Shown: positions 15,645 through 23,725, numbered from the stretch's first letter. The stretch is DNA of 64,000 nucleotides from Pseudohongiella sp. O18 (GCF_021729085.1 NZ_JAJSAR010000001.1:434001-498000), one strand, 5' to 3'. Translations and numbers: made by a program. The notes: generated by a model not told the origin, from the letters alone.

Positions 15645-16022
15645 GTTGAGTGCAATAAATACCCACCTAGCAAACACCCAAAGTAGGAAAAGCCATATAG
15701 TAATGATAATGACAGCAGCAGAATAACTGACAGGCTTTTCGGCTGCCTCTTGTGCTTGAAGCCGAGCGGACTCCATTACTGAAGGTGGCGTTAAACGCAT
15801 GATAAGAGCCAAGCCAGCAGGAATGATTATGATGTCATCTAGGAGGCCGATGATCGGAATGAAATCAGGGATTAAATCTATTGGGCTTAATGCATAAGCG
15901 GCTACGAGGATCGCTAAAACCCGAACCAAGAAAGGCATGCGTGGATCTCTAGCTGCATAGTAGATTGCTAGAGTTTGTGTCCTGATATTTCTAGCTTGCT
16001 CTTTTATGACCTGGAGCTTCAT
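15639..16022 (-). CDS. DUF1232 (YkvA) family membrane protein (cassette)
   Basis: A 127-residue protein of the YkvA family: the DUF1232 block LVAAYALSPIDLIPDFIPIIGLLDDI, with the S-P-I-D-L-I-P-D signature, then a second hydrophobic helix (AVIIITIWLFLLWVFARW). Function is unknown; the motif is thought to mark a small membrane-interacting domain. ATG 16022 was chosen over GTG 16028 because the TTAGGTG of the upstream attC core is correctly spaced. Stop is formed by the downstream attC core. Confidence 0.88.
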   Translation of the reverse strand: MKLQVIKEQARNIRTQTLAIYYAARDPRMPFLVRVLAILVAAYALSPIDLIPDFIPIIGLLDDIIIIPAGLALIMRLTPPSVMESARLQAQEAAEKPVSYSAAVIIITIWLFLLWVFARWVFIALNT

Positions 16023-16026
16023 AGAC

Positions 16027-16084
16027 ACCTAACGCCCGTATTCACGCTCCAGCGCAGCTGGCTGCGTGTAATTTTTGGTTAGGA
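16027..16084 (-). repeat. attC site
   Basis: Left core acctaac, right core gttagga, 58 bases with CAGCGCAGCTGGCTG stem. The stop of the HD-domain gene at 16079 lies in the right core. Confidence 0.93.
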
Positions 16085-16663
16085 GGCTTTTAGCCATCCT
16101 TGCTCCACCGCATACTCAACTTTTGAAACAACCCATTCATGGATCTCGGGCTGCTCGTGCTCAATAAATTGATGCATCTTCAGCACTTGATTTTTATGGA
16201 TCCCGTTGTCCCGCCATGCTCGTCCCCCACTCGTCATGTTATGAAGAAATGGCAGTAGCCTGTCTATAACCTTGAGCAACTTAGCTTCTTTGCTCGCACC
16301 TGCTTCTTGCTCATCCCAAAGCTGCGTTAGATCTGGGATTGAGTTTCCTGGATGCGACGCTATTCTTTCCACGCATTTTCGTTCGTCTACATGGGCATTT
16401 GATCTGTCAGAGCTATAAAGATAAGTATCTCCCGCATCGATCTCGCCAAGATCATGTACTAGCGCCAACTTGATGAGTTTTAAAACATCGAAGTCGTCGT
16501 AAAGTAATTCTGAAAATGCCCAACACGCCATCGCCAAATGCCAAGAATGTTCTGCGGAGTTCTCGACCCGCTCGCCGCCATTAATATACGTCCGACGGTT
16601 TACCAACTTCAGTCCATCCAGACTAATGAGGAATTCTGATATTTGTGAAAGGCTATCGGCCAC
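16079..16663 (-). CDS. HD-domain phosphohydrolase (YfbR/5'-nucleotidase-like; cassette)
   Basis: A 194-residue HD-superfamily metal hydrolase. NSAEHSWHLAM supplies the first His residues, ALVHDLGEIDAGD gives the HD pair, and KLLKVIDRLLPFL is a conserved helix. These match the HD_3 group that includes YfbR 5'-deoxynucleotidase. Members remove phosphate from nucleotides; related dNTPase-type proteins can starve phage of dNTPs, which makes the cassette worth noting beside the other candidate defence cassettes. Start GTG at 16663 has AGGAG spaced about 6 bases upstream. Confidence 0.88.
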   Translation of the reverse strand: MADSLSQISEFLISLDGLKLVNRRTYINGGERVENSAEHSWHLAMACWAFSELLYDDFDVLKLIKLALVHDLGEIDAGDTYLYSSDRSNAHVDERKCVERIASHPGNSIPDLTQLWDEQEAGASKEAKLLKVIDRLLPFLHNMTSGGRAWRDNGIHKNQVLKMHQFIEHEQPEIHEWVVSKVEYAVEQGWLKAS

Positions 16664-16669
16664 ATTGAC

Positions 16670-16748
16670 TCCTAACGCCCTCTAATAACCGGCGCGGCCG
16701 CTGGCCGTGTCCGGCGCCGTAGGTGCGAAGTTCATTTATTTGTTAGGT
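16670..16748 (-). repeat. attC site
   Basis: Left core tcctaac, right core gttaggt, 79 bases with GGCGCGGCC/GGCCGTGTCC arms. Site of the trypsin-like cassette. Confidence 0.93.
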
Positions 16749-17490
16749 GACGTTCTGCATAGTCAATGATGTCCCTAACAACCGAAGGCTTCCAGACTCT
16801 GCCCAAATCTGAATCTTTGTGAATTCGCCCACTATAGATGCCTAGGAAATGTGTCATGTGTGCTTGAGCCTGATAGAGTTTTCCGTCCTTCTCTACAGTA
16901 TCGCCAGGTTTAAACTGAGCTATTACTTGTGATCCTGACTGACCAGGCCTAGTTCGACAATCAATTAGAAATACTGGTAATCCCCCATAGTCTACATCAG
17001 GTTCTGACGCAATATAGCCTGTCGCCCAAATCGCAAAACCATCAGCAGATAATGAGAATGGAAAACCTATAACATGTACTTGGCTTCCAACATCCCATCT
17101 ATTCCAATCTTTGAAAGGAACCACATAGTGGGGGAATTTGCCCTTAAATTTTTCCACTATAAGCCCTACGACATCGACCTTTTCTCCCAAGTCAGGATGT
17201 TCAGCCCAAACAGGCTCAGTCATTTCCTCGTCTTCGTATAAATCAACCTGTTGAACGATAGGACCTCTTGGAGACAAGCAAGTAAATCGAAGTTTATTTG
17301 GAGTACCGCAAGTATCCGATAGTGGTTGCCCTGTGAAACTATCCCTTCCTGTAACGTTATGCCGATTGGTAAACAAGATCGACCCTACATTGGACTCGCA
17401 AAAGAAGCCTGTACCTGTAGCCAGCTTTTTATCATTGAAGTACATTTCAATGTAAATTGATCTAGCTGAATTTGCATTAAAATATGGCAC
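16732..17490 (-). CDS. Trypsin-like serine protease (cassette; possible defence effector)
   Basis: A 252-residue chymotrypsin-fold protease without signal peptide, so predicted cytoplasmic. The triad is visible in order: TNRHNV (His about residue 44), EKVDVVGLIV (Asp near residue 106) and RPGQSGSQV (nucleophile Ser in GxSGS near residue 185). Cytoplasmic trypsin-like proteases are frequent effectors or partners in antiphage systems, but they also have other roles. Single-gene cassette; no nearby sensor subunit is encoded in the same cassette. Start GTG 17490 with AGGTG about 6 bases upstream. Confidence 0.85.
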   Translation of the reverse strand: MPYFNANSARSIYIEMYFNDKKLATGTGFFCESNVGSILFTNRHNVTGRDSFTGQPLSDTCGTPNKLRFTCLSPRGPIVQQVDLYEDEEMTEPVWAEHPDLGEKVDVVGLIVEKFKGKFPHYVVPFKDWNRWDVGSQVHVIGFPFSLSADGFAIWATGYIASEPDVDYGGLPVFLIDCRTRPGQSGSQVIAQFKPGDTVEKDGKLYQAQAHMTHFLGIYSGRIHKDSDLGRVWKPSVVRDIIDYAERHLTNK

Positions 17491-17496
17491 TAAGTC

Positions 17497-17594
17497 ACCT
17501 AACGCTAAGCGTAACCGGCTGCAAAAGTGGTGTGGCTGGAGCTTAGCGGAAGCCGCGTCACTTTTGACAGTCCGAGTTTACGCTTTTGTTAGGC
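17497..17594 (-). repeat. attC site
   Basis: Left core acctaac, right core gttaggc, 98 bases. Site of the HEPN/Toprim cassette ending at 17637, with an extra 42 bases between site and stop. Confidence 0.92.
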
Positions 17595-17636
17595 AATAAT
17601 TTGGAATGCTTCATTGTGTAAAACAAACGTAGACCC

Positions 17637-18929
17637 TCAAATAACCGCGATTACCAATCCGGCCTGTCGGATCAGAGCGTCAATTAATTTCAATAGTTTA
17701 GAAACATCGTAGTTACCGTTTAGCAGCGTATCGTCTGGCTGCTCATAGAAGTGTTTGGAATAGGACTCTTTGAAATCCAAAACTCCATGCCATGCGTCGA
17801 TGTCCTTTTTAAAGTTACTCCATGTGACCTGAGCGGCGGGATATTGATCCAAACGTAGGTCGAGATAGCACTCAATCGCGGCGGCTCGCCCATTGATATC
17901 AGAAACGCTCACGCCTTCCGGGCCGTGAGTTGAGAACTCCCTAAATTCCTCAAGATCAGGTAAGAGCATCGCGCGCATGTTGGCAGGTAACTTCAGCTGT
18001 TCAAGCTTGCGAAAAGCGTCAACACCCTCCGCGTCGTTATCGAAAACGAATAAGACCTGATTGAGAACCTCAATTCGCAATAGCCCCTCTGCGAATTTCA
18101 CAAGATTGCCAGTTCCCCAGAAATGATGGCGTTCATTGACATCCACAAAATTAAAAAAATCTGCAACATCCGGGCGTAAGACATCGAGTAACCGTCTAAT
18201 AATGCGCGCGTCCGATGCACCCTCGGTTGCGATCAAAACTTTCTGCCTTTGCCGCGCAGCTGGCTGGAATGCTTCACGTTGAACCCAACCGGCATGGACT
18301 ATAGGGCCAAACTCCCATGTGACCTCAACTTCAACATTAGCCGCATTCAGGGCAAAGATCTGGAGCATCGATTCCGCACTCAGGATGCAAACTCTCGCGG
18401 AAAGGAAACTAGCTTCGGACCAATAGGTATTAGATTTGTCAGTCCATGGAATTCGTTCAAATACGTCGATATCAGCTGCAAATCTTCCCTGCGAAATTAT
18501 GTCTCTGTCCGGCGTTTCGTACTCGACATAACCACTTGTCAAATCTTTCAGAGGATAGCGGCACGCCAAATTGCAGAATTCTTCGAAAGTGAGATATTCT
18601 TTTTTTAACCCCTCTAACTCGCTATAGCTCGATATCTCTACCGCTTCCGCGATTACCGCCTGATATTCGGCGCGTGCAGCTTCAAGAGTAAATCCGAGTA
18701 ACTCAAGGCGAGGCAAAACTCTAGATAGCTTCCTTGCAAAAAGTTCTTCAGCTTCGGCAAGCTCCACCTTTTCTTCAGGATGCTCTTCGTAATAATCGTA
18801 ATTTATTGCGTCCGTCTTGCGGCGTAAGAGATCACCTTCTTGAAACAGGTACCCGTAATCTTCTCCCATGAAGTTTTTGGAATACGAGAGGGATACGTTA
18901 CCAACGCAGAGTTCTATGGAAGTTCCCAT
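17637..18929 (-). CDS. HEPN/Toprim-associated protein with TOPRIM nuclease-like domain (candidate defence)
   Basis: A 430-residue protein with two parts. The N-terminal about 220 residues resemble the HEPN/Toprim-associated domain (starts MGTSIELCVGNVSLSYSKN). From about residue 229 there is a TOPRIM domain: KVLIATEGASDARII with catalytic-type E235, and LFVFDNDAEG with D297 and D299 (DxD). TOPRIM domains cut or join nucleic acid through metal ions; this combination is predicted to belong to phage-defence or toxin proteins. ATG 18929 has AAGGTG spaced 7 bases upstream. It is the largest gene in the array. No cognate antitoxin gene is visible in the same cassette. Confidence 0.8.
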   Translation of the reverse strand: MGTSIELCVGNVSLSYSKNFMGEDYGYLFQEGDLLRRKTDAINYDYYEEHPEEKVELAEAEELFARKLSRVLPRLELLGFTLEAARAEYQAVIAEAVEISSYSELEGLKKEYLTFEEFCNLACRYPLKDLTSGYVEYETPDRDIISQGRFAADIDVFERIPWTDKSNTYWSEASFLSARVCILSAESMLQIFALNAANVEVEVTWEFGPIVHAGWVQREAFQPAARQRQKVLIATEGASDARIIRRLLDVLRPDVADFFNFVDVNERHHFWGTGNLVKFAEGLLRIEVLNQVLFVFDNDAEGVDAFRKLEQLKLPANMRAMLLPDLEEFREFSTHGPEGVSVSDINGRAAAIECYLDLRLDQYPAAQVTWSNFKKDIDAWHGVLDFKESYSKHFYEQPDDTLLNGNYDVSKLLKLIDALIRQAGLVIAVI

Positions 18930-18989
18930 TTAATACACCTTTCTTCCAATAATTGACCCTTGCAGTTCATGTTTTCTATTTTTCTTGTT

Positions 18990-19103
18990 GCCTAACTCCG
19001 CGCTCAGGGGGAAATCGGATCCGAGCTAATTTGTGGTAGAGTGAACGCAGCGAACCACAAATTAGTGGAGCGTAGTTATTTCCCTTGCAGCGCCTTGTTA
19101 GGC
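18990..19103 (-). repeat. attC site
   Basis: Left core gcctaac, right core gttaggc, 114 bases with AATTTGTGGTAG/CACAAATTAGTGG arms. Site of the cassette ending at 19119. Confidence 0.93.
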
Positions 19104-19118
19104 TTTACATTGATTTTT

Positions 19119-19970
19119 TTAGAAAGGAATTCTCGATATTCCTTTAAAATTATTATCGCTGGAAGAAACAGATATCACCGCTCCGTCTTTTTGCTTAATG
19201 AATACTTTATCTGGCTGAACATCGGCAAGCTGGCCGGCAGATTTACCTCTTATGTATAGGGTGTCACCTATAGCTACAGTTTCACCATTAATTGAAAATT
19301 GGTCATCACCTATTTTTTCAATTCTTGGTTTCCGGCGTAGAATTAAATTAGCATTTTTCGAAGTGAGACTTAAATTGTCCTGTTGTTCCAGAGCACCGAT
19401 ACGACCAGATAAATCCTTAATAGCTGAAAGTAAAACGCTGGCTTCATTTGAAAGCTCAACATTTTGTGGGATCGTTGCAGGCTTTACCCCTAACAATTGA
19501 ATCAATGAATTTACGTCTTTTCCTTTAGATTCTGCTGTATCTACCATGGATTTTGCAATAACTTCAATTTGCTTTTCTACCGAATCAATTCTAAGCGCCT
19601 GGTTGTATTCAATATATCGCAAGCCTTGAATGTCAAATATTTTATTTGTTTTGATATCCTTTATTAACACAGTTGGCAAATTGAAAGCTTGCCGCACACC
19701 AAGTTCGTATAAAACGTTCGGATTTCGGCCACTCAAGTCGCATAAAACCATTTCGCTTTCGACTATCTTTGAAAGTATATCAATGACTATGTAATTACTT
19801 GATACAACATCATCTGCGCGGATTGGATTAAAGCCAGCTTTAATACAAGCAGGTTTTATTAAGTGAGTGTAAACCCGATTGAAATGACCAGCTTCATAAT
19901 CTTCCATGTCAGCGATAGGCATAATTATAAAGCACGTTCTTTCGCTTTCTTCTTTTTCTTTTTTCGTCAT
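19119..19970 (-). CDS. TIR/nucleoside deoxyribosyltransferase-like effector protein (candidate defence)
   Basis: A 283-residue protein. The N-terminal domain (about residues 10-140) has FIIMPIAD, IKPACIKAGFNPIRADDV, the acidic CDLSG (D78) and NPNVLYELG with E89 in a Y-E-L-G motif. This order matches nucleoside 2-deoxyribosyltransferase and TIR-like folds that can cleave NAD or nucleotides. A helical linker with coiled-coil features (SAIKDLSGRIGALEQQDNL) leads to a beta-rich C-terminal domain. Such layout, enzyme plus linker plus sensor-like domain, is frequent in antiphage proteins. Catalysis is inferred from motif only. ATG 19970 behind AAGGGAATCTTGAT. Confidence 0.75.
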   Translation of the reverse strand: MTKKEKEESERTCFIIMPIADMEDYEAGHFNRVYTHLIKPACIKAGFNPIRADDVVSSNYIVIDILSKIVESEMVLCDLSGRNPNVLYELGVRQAFNLPTVLIKDIKTNKIFDIQGLRYIEYNQALRIDSVEKQIEVIAKSMVDTAESKGKDVNSLIQLLGVKPATIPQNVELSNEASVLLSAIKDLSGRIGALEQQDNLSLTSKNANLILRRKPRIEKIGDDQFSINGETVAIGDTLYIRGKSAGQLADVQPDKVFIKQKDGAVISVSSSDNNFKGISRIPF

Positions 19971-20013
19971 ATCAAGATTCCCTTGAATTATTTAATAGAT
20001 TTTCTGCGCTCCG

Positions 20014-20073
20014 GCCTAACGCCGCCAGAGCGCGCACGAGGCAAGAGGGTGGCTGTTGCTGGCCTTGTTAGCT
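20014..20073 (-). repeat. attC site
   Basis: Left core gcctaac, right core gttagct, 60 bases. Stop of the nuclease gene at 20068 lies in the right core. Confidence 0.93.
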
Positions 20074-21027
20074 TTCATAGCCAAGCCCACCCATGTACGC
20101 AGGGATCATCCCGAGGTTCTTTACCTTCTCTTTTTCTTTTTCTGTTAGATCGCGACAAACGTATGGGAAAACACTTAGCATGAAGCCCTTTAGGTTATCG
20201 AAAGCTTCATTTGAATATGTTACCCCGCCACGATGCTCATTCATTGTGCTCATTACCCACTTTATAAAAATGGTAGGCATCATGACATCTGATATATCTT
20301 CCCAGCCATCTATGAGATCACTTCTCTTGCCTCGAATGGCTTGTGTCAATACATCGTCACATCTACCGCGACAGGTCCAATATACGTATTCGAAGTGCTG
20401 CTTTTCATTTTCTTGCTTTGTACTCATTTTGTACCAAAGTTGAATAACTCCATGATCGTCTTGATCAAATAATTCTTTGCTACAAACCTTACATATTAAG
20501 CTTGGCGCTTCCGCAAATATTCTGGCAGGAGATGGATTGTTTGTTTTCCACGCGTCAATAGAAATCGGGAAGTATCTTTCGCAAATCTCCAACCCTCTGG
20601 ACGAATGAACTAGTTGACTCTCAATTTTTTTGTGATCGAATACTTGATATTCGAGCTTGCCTTTTAGGCCTTCAAGATTAGCAGAAAGGCCTGTACTAGG
20701 AAGGGTCGAGTAAAATCCGATAAAACCGTCGCAACCATGAGCTTCAACTCTATCTCTAATGTTTGTCTCATCAGTAGGAGAAACAGATTTTCCGCTGTGA
20801 GACTTGTGCTTGCAGCTCACTAGCCATCTAATGACTGTCTCACCACCAACACCAGTCCGTTTTTCTTGGACTATAAGGTCGGCGCCTCCATCTGCGCCTC
20901 GATCTGGATCTGTCACTATCTTGTATCCGATAAAAGATAGAAAATCTCTTGCAAACAACTCAAAGGTATCTTGTAGTCCTGATGCGATATGTGCTTCTGG
21001 TATTTCTTTGAAATCTAATACTGTCAA
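20068..21027 (-). CDS. Mrr-like restriction endonuclease (candidate defence)
   Basis: A 319-residue predicted nuclease. The N-terminal half has a PD-(D/E)xK core: RGADGGADLIV (catalytic Asp about residue 50) and a later strand WLVSCKHK with the active-site Lys at about 73, as in Mrr-type enzymes, which act on modified or foreign DNA. The C-terminal half carries two cysteine pairs (CKVCSKEL and a later CRGRCDD) that may form a zinc ribbon, followed by a helical end. No methyltransferase is encoded beside it, consistent with a modification-dependent or alone-acting type. Start TTG 21027 has AGGTG about 5 bases upstream. Confidence 0.82.
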   Translation of the reverse strand: MTVLDFKEIPEAHIASGLQDTFELFARDFLSFIGYKIVTDPDRGADGGADLIVQEKRTGVGGETVIRWLVSCKHKSHSGKSVSPTDETNIRDRVEAHGCDGFIGFYSTLPSTGLSANLEGLKGKLEYQVFDHKKIESQLVHSSRGLEICERYFPISIDAWKTNNPSPARIFAEAPSLICKVCSKELFDQDDHGVIQLWYKMSTKQENEKQHFEYVYWTCRGRCDDVLTQAIRGKRSDLIDGWEDISDVMMPTIFIKWVMSTMNEHRGGVTYSNEAFDNLKGFMLSVFPYVCRDLTEKEKEKVKNLGMIPAYMGGLGYES

Positions 21028-21055
21028 TTTACACCTATGTTTAATTATTTCGAGA

Positions 21056-21118
21056 AGCTAACGCCTTCCAACAAAGGCGCGAACGCAGTAAGCGTCCATT
21101 TGTTTGGAATTGTTAAGC
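21056..21118 (-). repeat. attC site
   Basis: Left core agctaac, right core gttaagc, 63 bases with GGCGCGAACGCAGTAAGCGTCC stem. Site of the secreted-protein cassette at 21123. Confidence 0.92.
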
Positions 21119-21122
21119 AGCA

Positions 21123-21662
21123 TTAGTTTCTGTTGTTCCTTTGTTCAAGTAGCTGCAGTGACTCTGAAACTGTTGGCACAGACCATGCGGTTCGTTGTTC
21201 GTCGGAGATTACGTCGGGCTCCATTTTATACAGAGTGAGGCTTCCATCGCCATCTCTGACAAACTGAGTGCCGAACCACTGCGGTTGATCGAAGTTTAAA
21301 AGCAACCTATCCCAGGTTGCTGCTTTGAGCCAATTAACATTAGCCAGGCTTGAGTCCAACGTTGCCGCGATTGTTGCGAATGAATGAGCGAGTCGAATAT
21401 CCTCAGGGGAATTGCCATGCTGAAAGATCATAGCTGCATGGAAATAGTCTCTAGCACTTTGAATGTCGCCATTCCGCAATATTGATAGAACTTGCTCCCG
21501 TCTTACTGCATCCTCTTCACGCAACTCTTCCCAATTGATAGGTTGGGCTTGGCGAGCCGATTGGTCAGATAAATACAACTGCTCAAGTTCAGTATTGTCT
21601 TGGCCGAAAGTGGAACCACTCAGAACACTGAATGTGATAAGGAGTAAAAGAAGTGCTCGCAT
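21123..21662 (-). CDS. Hypothetical exported protein (DUF6624-like; cassette)
   Basis: A 179-residue protein with a signal peptide (RALLLLLITFSVLSGSTFGQ), then a helical domain with YLSDQSARQ and REEDAVRREQVLSIL, followed by YFHAAMIFQHGNSPEDIRLAHSFATIAATL and NVNWLKAATWDRLLL. This repeated helix order (H-G-x-x-x-E-D and W-L-K-A) suits DUF6624-type proteins, so that is my tentative call. ATG 21662 with GAGGA about 8 bases upstream. Periplasmic or secreted; function unknown. Confidence 0.7.
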   Translation of the reverse strand: MRALLLLLITFSVLSGSTFGQDNTELEQLYLSDQSARQAQPINWEELREEDAVRREQVLSILRNGDIQSARDYFHAAMIFQHGNSPEDIRLAHSFATIAATLDSSLANVNWLKAATWDRLLLNFDQPQWFGTQFVRDGDGSLTLYKMEPDVISDEQRTAWSVPTVSESLQLLEQRNNRN

Positions 21663-21713
21663 CTGTCAGTCCTCTTACGTATATACTTAGGATTGGCACA
21701 ACCTCTGAGTGCT

Positions 21714-21787
21714 GCTTAACGCCCGCGTTACGGGCTGGTTTGTAGCGAGCAGCGGAAAACCAGTCCCGGTACACGCGATTGTTAGAT
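21714..21787 (-). repeat. attC site
   Basis: Left core gcttaac, right core gttagat, 74 bases with GGCTGGTTT/AAACCAGTC-type arms. Site of the lipoprotein-like cassette at 21791. Confidence 0.93.
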
Positions 21788-21790
21788 AGC

Positions 21791-22090
21791 TTAGTCCTGC
21801 AAAATGATCTCTATCACTTCCCGGTGCCAGCCTTCGGAATTCAGACAAGCTTCTATCCGCGCTACAGCCTGCTGCTTGGAGATAGAGCCAGAAGTATCGT
21901 TTTCGACTTTATATCGGCACGCTGCCGCCGCGTCTTTCAAGGAACCACTTCCTGTACCTGTATATCGCCACTCATACGTAAGATATGACTGGTCAACATC
22001 CATTAGTTCCTTGGATGCCCTGTCGATGCTACTTTGACTCGAACACCCGAACATTAAAGTAGCTATTAAGAATGCTAACGCTCGATGCAT
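21791..22090 (-). CDS. Hypothetical lipoprotein-like small protein (cassette)
   Basis: A 99-residue protein with a signal peptide ending at a lipobox-like LMFGCSSQ (Cys about 16), then a helical body with two cysteines (AACRYKVEN and EACLNSEG) that may pair in the periplasm. ATG 22090. The gene ends 4 bases inside the array spacing beyond the attC core. No family recognised. Confidence 0.65.
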   Translation of the reverse strand: MHRALAFLIATLMFGCSSQSSIDRASKELMDVDQSYLTYEWRYTGTGSGSLKDAAAACRYKVENDTSGSISKQQAVARIEACLNSEGWHREVIEIILQD

Positions 22091-22096
22091 GGTGCT

Positions 22097-22153
22097 ATTT
22101 AACGGCCCGGTTCAGCGGCGAGCAGCGCCGTCCGCTGCAACGGATGGTTATGC
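22097..22153 (-). repeat. attC site
   Basis: Left core atttaac, right core gttatgc, 57 bases with GCGGCGAGCAGCGCCGTCCGC stem. Stop of the methyltransferase at 22148 lies in the right core. Confidence 0.93.
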
Positions 22154-22879
22154 GGTAGTTGGAGGACGGCACGCCAGGAATCCATACAAGCCTTTTGGAA
22201 ACGGCTCCGCACTGTATCCACTAATCCGCTCCACTTCAAAACCAATGGAACGAAGTTCAGACTCGACTTCATCGGGCGCGATCAATTGAAGCTGATGGAC
22301 TTCGGAGTCACGACGGTATGCCGGGCCAGATTGTTTGAAGGTCACGATCCGGCGTGTCAGCAGGCCGGCCTCTGCAGCGGTTTCTACAAGCACTGTCCAG
22401 TCCCGCCCCTCTATGAATGTCCGCGTCGGGGCCTTAGGCGCCCGATCGGGTCCGGCCACGTCGAAAAGAAACACGCCGCCTGCAGCAAGTGCACGGAATG
22501 TGCGCTCAAAGAACGCCTTCCGACTTGTGTAGTTGCTGCGGTTATCGAATGTATAGTTCAGCACTTCGCCAATGGCACAAACCGCGATACACGGAGGCAC
22601 CTCCATGTCGACGAAGGAGCCGATATGAAAGGTCCCCTCCGGCACCCGCTTTCGCGCCATATTGATGAGCGATTCGGACAAATCGATTCCGGTAACCGTA
22701 TAGCCTCTGTCAGTTAGCGTGCGTGCCGTGATGCCGCTACCACATCCGAGTTCGAGGACGGTTCCCCGTTGTAACCCGTTGCGGTCAAGGGCATCAATCA
22801 ACACTTTGGCGCTAGCCAAAGCTAAGTGACCAAAACCATCATCGTGGATGAAAGCAAGATCTGGTTGGTAGTAGCTCAT
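22148..22879 (-). CDS. Class I SAM-dependent methyltransferase (cassette)
   Basis: A 243-residue Rossmann methyltransferase. Motif I is LELGCGSGITART, followed by the acidic GIDLSESLINMARKR strand and a motif near AVCAIGEVLNYTFDN and GGVFLFDVAGPDRA. The substrate cannot be read from the sequence; the fold fits small-molecule methyltransferases. ATG 22879. The G+C content of this gene is visibly higher than that of many neighbours, as is common when cassettes come from varied donors. Confidence 0.88.
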   Translation of the reverse strand: MSYYQPDLAFIHDDGFGHLALASAKVLIDALDRNGLQRGTVLELGCGSGITARTLTDRGYTVTGIDLSESLINMARKRVPEGTFHIGSFVDMEVPPCIAVCAIGEVLNYTFDNRSNYTSRKAFFERTFRALAAGGVFLFDVAGPDRAPKAPTRTFIEGRDWTVLVETAAEAGLLTRRIVTFKQSGPAYRRDSEVHQLQLIAPDEVESELRSIGFEVERISGYSAEPFPKGLYGFLACRPPTTA

Positions 22880-22900
22880 ACGACTGACTCAGGGTGTACC

Positions 22901-22975
22901 GCATAACGCCTAAGCACAGCGGCGGCCTTTAGGCCGCCCGGCGCCGTAGGAGCGAACTGGTGCTTATTTTTATGA
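22901..22975 (-). repeat. attC site (right core degenerate)
   Basis: Left core gcataac followed by GCC, right core tttatga instead of GTTRNNY, 75 bases with CGGCGGCCTTTAGGCCGCCCG stem. Site of the lipoprotein cassette at 22977. Confidence 0.85.
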
Positions 22976-22976
22976 A

Positions 22977-23315
22977 TTAGTGACGTAACCAAAATACTGG
23001 ACCCGCCTCCAATGTTTGAGGGTTAACATAGATACCGCCTTCTCCGTGGTGGATTACAGTGCCTGGTTCCACCGCCTTTGGGGCTATAAAAGACCAACAG
23101 CCCTCGCTATCCCTATTCAAATTTCCGGTTTCTCGGAAGTAAGTGCCGACCTCATAGAGCACCTCTCTATTCGAATACTCCTGCAGGGCAAGATTCATAT
23201 TTGCAATTGCTTCTTCCCGATGCTCCACTGGAATCTCGCACTGGTTGGTGCCAGTTTGTGTCGAACAGCTAGCAAAAACCAGCGAAAGGCACAGGAGTGG
23301 CAGAAATTTATTCAT
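22977..23315 (-). CDS. Hypothetical lipoprotein (cassette)
   Basis: A 112-residue lipoprotein: signal peptide with FLPLLCLSLVFASCST (lipobox A-S-C, Cys about residue 17), then a body with two more cysteines (NQCEIP and EGCWSF) and a helical NMNLALQEYSNREVLYEVG. Likely anchored to the outer membrane. No family recognised. ATG 23315 overlaps the neighbouring attC boundary. This cassette's attC has a mutated right core. Confidence 0.65.
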   Translation of the reverse strand: MNKFLPLLCLSLVFASCSTQTGTNQCEIPVEHREEAIANMNLALQEYSNREVLYEVGTYFRETGNLNRDSEGCWSFIAPKAVEPGTVIHHGEGGIYVNPQTLEAGPVFWLRH

Positions 23316-23395
23316 AACGCCCTTTGTTAATAGGCAAGTGGCATAGCCACTTGTCCTGAGCCCGCTTTAGCGGGTGATTGAACTAATTGTTATGT
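23312..23395 (-). repeat. attC site (copy B of duplicated cassette)
   Basis: Left core tcataac, right core gttatgt, 84 bases. Near-identical to the site at 12027. Confidence 0.95.
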
Positions 23396-23404
23396 GTCGA
23401 TAGC

Positions 23405-23725
23405 TCAAGCATGGATCTTTACGCCCTTAGCTCCGGCACCTGATGCGACCTCACGAAGAACACGAATTTCAACCTCGCTAAGTCCACCCTCGGTCATTTC
23501 CATTGGATGAATATCCAACATGGGCTTACTCAGTTTAAAGAAGCCTAGAACTCCGACTTCCCGCAGCCCTTGCTTCAAACAGTCGACAGCTGGAAAGAAA
23601 TTGCCAATTAGCAATCTATTCGTGCTGAAGCTGGATTTAGGGGAAAAGCTCTTCGCACTCCCGCTGTGCGATATCACCATCCTGTCCCTGAAAATCTCTA
23701 CTTTTACGTTCACTTTTCCACTCAC
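23405..23725 (-). CDS. Hypothetical protein, copy B of a duplicated cassette
   Basis: A 106-residue protein nearly identical to the gene at 12120: 9 differences in 106 residues (such as R4K, N21S, R52Q, Y73H, V87I, V104I). Most changes are conservative, which hints that the gene is still under selection. Same likely GTG start. No family recognised. The cassette (gene plus attC, 426 bases) is flanked by different cassettes than copy A, which shows that it was duplicated or captured twice. Confidence 0.75.
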   Translation of the reverse strand: MSGKVNVKVEIFRDRMVISHSGSAKSFSPKSSFSTNRLLIGNFFPAVDCLKQGLREVGVLGFFKLSKPMLDIHPMEMTEGGLSEVEIRVLREVASGAGAKGVKIHA

